Part shown: positions 61,162 to 64,000 of the stretch, piece by piece
How the letters are laid out: each line of letters opens with the position of its first letter
Numbering within the stretch: position 1 is the stretch's first letter
Notes under the pieces: generated by a model
Databases searched by the model: none
What the model saw: only the letters and a program-made list of their open reading frames with translations
What the model was told of the DNA's origin: nothing
Program-made: the position numbers and the translations under genes
Source: Amycolatopsis keratiniphila subsp. keratiniphila
GTDB lineage: Bacteria > Actinomycetota > Actinomycetes > Mycobacteriales > Pseudonocardiaceae
DNA length: 64,000 nt
Assembly: GCF_001620365.2 (NCBI RefSeq)
Contig: NZ_LQMT02000032.1
Span: 125,077 to 189,076 of the forward strand
Reading direction: 5' to 3'

Positions 61162-61617
61162 TCAGCTGTCCCAGGTGAAAATCGGGTCGCCCACCTCGAC
61201 GTCGCCGCCGGTGAGCAGTCCGGAAAGGACCTCCGCCTTCGCGTCGAGCGCCACCACGGGCACGATCGGTGAGTAACCCGCGGCCTTGACCGCGTCGGGG
61301 TCCCAGCCGACGACCGGCTGCCCGGCACGGACGGCCTCACCCTTGACGACGTGGAGGGTGAACCCCTCGCCCTTCTGCTTCACCGTGTCGATCCCCAGGT
61401 GGACCAGCACGCCGCGGCCGTCCTCGGTGGCCACCACGAAAGCGTGCGGGTGCAGCGTGACGACCGTCCCGTCCACCGGGGCGACCGCGTCCTGGTGACC
61501 GCCCGAGGGCAGGACCGCGATGCCGGGGCCGACCATCGCCTGCGCGAAGACCGGATCGGGCACTTCGGTCATAGCGGTCGTCTTCCCGCTCACCGGGCTG
61601 AGGATCTCGAGACTCAC
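61162..61617 (-). CDS. PTS glucose-type EIIA
   Basis: 151 residues. EIIA of the glucose class: LEILSPVSGKTTAMTEVPDP, VFAQAMVGPGIAV, active-site His73 in GVLVHLGIDTV, with the second His58 in HPHAF. It passes phosphate from HPr to EIIB. Coupled to EIIB (four-base overlap). Confidence 0.93.
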   Translation of the reverse strand: MSLEILSPVSGKTTAMTEVPDPVFAQAMVGPGIAVLPSGGHQDAVAPVDGTVVTLHPHAFVVATEDGRGVLVHLGIDTVKQKGEGFTLHVVKGEAVRAGQPVVGWDPDAVKAAGYSPIVPVVALDAKAEVLSGLLTGGDVEVGDPIFTWDS

Positions 61618-61850
61618 AGCAGATCCTCGATCTCACTGGCGATCGTGTCGGCCTCGGGCCCCACGATGACCTGGACACCGGCGCCCATGCGGACCACACC
61701 CATCGCGCCGGCGGCCTTGAGCGCCGCTTCGTCGAGCAGGTCCATGTCTTCGAGCTCACATCGAAGCCGGGTGATGCACCCCTCCACCTCGATGACGTTC
61801 TCGGCGCCACCGAGCCCCGCGAGGATCTTTTCCGCCCTGTCATCCGCCAT
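61614..61850 (-). CDS. PTS glucose-type EIIB
   Basis: 78 residues. EIIB with phospho-Cys25 in VEGCITRLRCELED, and GVVRMGAGVQVIVGPEAD. Completes the EIIA-EIIB-EIIC set with the plus-strand EIIC. Divergent from the GntR gene by 234 bases. Confidence 0.93.
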   Translation of the reverse strand: MADDRAEKILAGLGGAENVIEVEGCITRLRCELEDMDLLDEAALKAAGAMGVVRMGAGVQVIVGPEADTIASEIEDLL

Positions 61851-61952
61851 CGCGGTCTCCCTGTTCCCTGTCGGTTTCCCACATGCGAACCAGCTCTACT
61901 ACGCCGTTCGCCGACTCGCACCCGATCCCTGGCCACGAACGCGTAACGGTGG

Positions 61953-62008
61953 TTGACACCCGCTCGTGCGACGGAGCATCCTGCCCCATCGGATCATTGG
62001 TCTAGACC
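61953..62008 (+). promoter_or_regulatory. dasR-like promoter with dre operator
   Basis: TTGACA (61953-61958) with a weak -10 at 61977-61982 (CATCCT), then the palindrome GGTCTAGACC (61999-62008) in the context ATTGGTCTAGACCGG. This equals the core of the DasR-responsive element. The rest of the 234-base divergent gap shows nothing further. Confidence 0.75.
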
Positions 62009-62084
62009 GGAACGTACCAATCTTCCGGACCAGATGCGAGTACGGGTTGCCCGAACAGACCGGCCCGAAAGGACGGTGAACGTC

Positions 62085-62873
62085 ATGAGCGCTTCGGCGC
62101 AGCTGCCGCCGTCCGACCGTGTGATCAACGGACCGACGCCCAAGCACGCCCAGCTGCGGGAGATTCTGCGCCGCACGGTGGAGCGTGAGCTACCCCCCGG
62201 CTCGCCGATCCCCTCGGAACGTGACCTCGCCGAGACCTACCAGGTGTCGAGGCTCACCGTCCGTTCGGCGATCGGCAAGCTGGTCGAAGAAGGGCTCTTG
62301 TCGCGGGTGCGCGGCAAGGGGACGTTCACCGCCGCCAGGCGGATGGAACTGCAGCTCTACCTGATGTCCTTCACCGAGGACATGCGCCGTCGCGGAATGA
62401 CGCCGACCACGGAGGTCGTCAAGACCGCCACCGAGGTCCCGCCCGCCCCTTCCGCGCACGCCCTCGGCCTGGCCGCCGGGACCCCGGCGCACCACCTGGT
62501 CCGGCTCCGCCGTGCCGACGGGGTGCCGCTGGCGGTCGAACGCGGCTGGTATCACGCGGGCCGGATGCCCGGCCTGCTCGACCTCGATCTCACCCGATCG
62601 TTGTACGTCCAACTCGCCCAGTCGTACGACCTGCGCCCGGATCACGCGTGGCAGACGGTCTGGGCCGAATCCGCGGACCGCGAAACGGCACGCCTGCTCG
62701 GCATGCGCGCCGGCAGTCCGCTTCTCGTCTTCCGCCGGGTCTCCAGCGTCAACGGGGAACCGATCGAAGACATGACTTCCTGGTACCGGGGCGATCACTA
62801 CCAGGTCACCATGCAGCTGGACCGGAACACCCCGGATTCCGGTCAACATCCTCACTACGGAGGTACCCGATGA
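62085..62873 (+). CDS. dasR: GntR/HutC-family regulator, DasR-like
   Basis: 262 residues from ATG at 62085. N-terminal winged helix (PIPSERDLAETYQVSRLTVR, SAIGKLVEEGLLSRVRGKGT) and a UTRA effector domain (LRRADGVPLAVERGWYHAGR, YDLRPDHAWQTVWAESADRE). DasR senses glucosamine-6-phosphate and represses N-acetylglucosamine uptake, chitin use, and antibiotic and development genes. The dre site at its own promoter and the PTS genes on both sides support the assignment. Coupled to EIIC (ATGA). Confidence 0.88.
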   Translation: MSASAQLPPSDRVINGPTPKHAQLREILRRTVERELPPGSPIPSERDLAETYQVSRLTVRSAIGKLVEEGLLSRVRGKGTFTAARRMELQLYLMSFTEDMRRRGMTPTTEVVKTATEVPPAPSAHALGLAAGTPAHHLVRLRRADGVPLAVERGWYHAGRMPGLLDLDLTRSLYVQLAQSYDLRPDHAWQTVWAESADRETARLLGMRAGSPLLVFRRVSSVNGEPIEDMTSWYRGDHYQVTMQLDRNTPDSGQHPHYGGTR

Positions 62874-64000
62874 GCTCCACCACCGCGGAGGGGGCGAAGG
62901 GCAAGGGACTGGCCGGGCTTCAGCGCTTCGGCCGTAGCCTCATGCTCCCCATCGCCGCCCTGCCCGCCGCCGCGCTCCTCAACAGGTTCGGCCAACCCGA
63001 CCTGCTCGGCAAGGACGGGCTCGGCTGGGACAAGGTCGCCGAAGTGCTCGGCGCGGCGGGCAACTCGCTGTTCAGCTGGCTGCCGCTCCTGTTCGCGGTG
63101 GGTATCGCCGTCGGCTTCGCCCGCAAGAGCGACGGCGCGACCGGGCTGGCCGCCGTGGTCGGCTTCTTCGTGTTCACCAGCGTCCTCCAAGTCCTCGCAC
63201 CGTTCTCCGAGCTCCCCGGCTGGGATCCCGAGAAGCCCGCGGGCCTGATGCTCAACCCGCTCAAGTGGCCTTACAGTGTGCTGGCCGGTGTGATCGTCGG
63301 CCTGGTCACCGCCCTGCTGTGGCAGAAGTTCTACCGCATCAAGCTGCCGCCGTACCTGGCGTTCTTCGGCGGCCGCCGGTTCGTGCCGATCATCACCGCC
63401 GTGGTCATGATGATCCTCGCGGTGCCGCTGGGCCTGGTCTTCCACTGGGTCAACGACGGCATCCAGGCGGCCGGTGAAGCGGTCACCGGTGCCCCCGTCG
63501 TCGGTGGCGGCATCTACGGTGTGCTCAACCGTCTGCTGATCCCGGTCGGTCTGCACCAGCTGCTGAACGTGCCGGTGTGGTTCATCTTCGACGGCGGCGA
63601 CATTCCGAAGTTCTTCAAGCTCGAGGACCCGACCGCCGGTACCTTCATGACCGGCTTCTTCCCGATCTTCATGTTCGCCATCCCCGCCGCGGCGCTGGCG
63701 ATCTGGCAGAGCGCGAAGCCCAGCCAGAAGAAGATCGTCGGCGGTGTGATGATCGCCGGTGCGCTGACCTCGTTCCTGACCGGTATCACCGAACCGATCG
63801 AGTTCTCGTTCATGTTCGTCGCGTGGCCGCTGTACCTGATCCACGCGGTACTGACCGGCACGTCGCTGGCACTGGTGAACGCGCTCGACATCCACCTCGG
63901 CTTCGGTTTCTCGGCCGGTGCGATCGACTTCGCGCTCAACAGCGGCCTGCCCGCGGCGAGCAGCAACGTCTGGCTGCTCATCCCGATCGGTCTCGCCTAC
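62870..64000 (+). CDS. PTS EIIC permease (N-acetylglucosamine type), cut by the window end
   Basis: At least 377 residues, ATG after GGAGG, no stop before 64000. Multi-helix permease of the glucose/GlcNAc superfamily: LQRFGRSLMLPIAALPAAAL (N-terminus), LFAVGIAVGFARKSDGATGL, GLHQLLNVPVWF, and GITEPIEFSFMF, the substrate-binding motif. Partner of the separate EIIA and EIIB. Most likely the GlcNAc permease (nagE2-like), given the DasR-type neighbour. Confidence 0.88.
   Translation, partial: MSSTTAEGAKGKGLAGLQRFGRSLMLPIAALPAAALLNRFGQPDLLGKDGLGWDKVAEVLGAAGNSLFSWLPLLFAVGIAVGFARKSDGATGLAAVVGFFVFTSVLQVLAPFSELPGWDPEKPAGLMLNPLKWPYSVLAGVIVGLVTALLWQKFYRIKLPPYLAFFGGRRFVPIITAVVMMILAVPLGLVFHWVNDGIQAAGEAVTGAPVVGGGIYGVLNRLLIPVGLHQLLNVPVWFIFDGGDIPKFFKLEDPTAGTFMTGFFPIFMFAIPAAALAIWQSAKPSQKKIVGGVMIAGALTSFLTGITEPIEFSFMFVAWPLYLIHAVLTGTSLALVNALDIHLGFGFSAGAIDFALNSGLPAASSNVWLLIPIGLAY

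Overview
The window is about 70% GC. Its genes are densely packed, start codons are often GTG, and neighbours are commonly coupled by four-base GTGA/ATGA stop-start overlaps. The gene content (WhiA, BldD, mIHF, GpgS, an actinobacterial PriA, DasR-type GntR) and the gene order point to a filamentous actinomycete of the Pseudonocardiaceae, most likely Amycolatopsis or a close relative. The genus is inferred from gene order and style; no database search was possible.

Layout. 1-12.5 kb is accessory: a secreted CBM-FN3-FN3-sugar dehydrogenase-PEBP fusion; a TetR repressor divergent from a sterol-desaturase-like hydroxylase; glucosyl-3-phosphoglycerate synthase; an alpha/beta hydrolase divergent from a large caspase-like/P-loop NTPase/FHA/TPR protein whose reading frame breaks at a run of nine C; and a coupled glycosyltransferase, methyltransferase and alpha/alpha-toroid cassette. 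12.5-17.3 kb is the conserved uvrC-rapZ-yvcK-whiA block. 17.6-19.2 kb carries a secreted trypsin-like protease and an exonuclease III. 19.7-23.4 kb is rpe-ribE-ribBA-ribH plus a PH-domain membrane protein, with no ribD in the run. 23.5-26.6 kb is a two-component system with a secreted serine hydrolase. 26.6-29.5 kb is fmt-rsmB-flavoprotein. 29.7-33 kb holds gamma-glutamyltransferase divergent from a secreted pyroglutamyl-peptidase homologue. 33-48 kb, all on the minus strand, is pyrR-pyrB-pyrC-membrane protein-carA-carB-pyrF, mihF-gmk-rpoZ-coaBC-metK and priA: de novo pyrimidine synthesis, GMP kinase, RNA polymerase omega, CoA and SAM synthesis. bldD diverges from pyrR. 48.8-58.7 kb is a shikimate and translation block (aroC-aroK-lipoprotein-aroB-aroQ, pepQ-efp-nusB), interrupted by a GNAT-VOC fusion, a beta-propeller lipoprotein and a small membrane protein. 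59-61.1 kb is an ECF sigma/anti-sigma operon divergent from a Rieske lipoprotein. 61.2-64 kb is an N-acetylglucosamine-type PTS (EIIA, EIIB, DasR-like regulator, EIIC), cut by the window end.

Regulation visible in the sequence: a ROK-like operator upstream of the first gene, interlaced TetR palindromes, a PyrR-type leader overlapping the pyrR ribosome-binding site, a BldD box in the bldD promoter, two matching divergent ECF promoters, and a dre site upstream of the dasR-like gene. Gaps between conserved blocks are filled with long near-perfect palindromes of a few recurring sequence families, plus a three-copy 21-bp tandem repeat. These are the least explained part of the window. The best candidate for an undescribed system is the 5.6-12.4 kb island: alpha/beta hydrolase, caspase-like NTPase-FHA-TPR, and the downstream glycan cassette.
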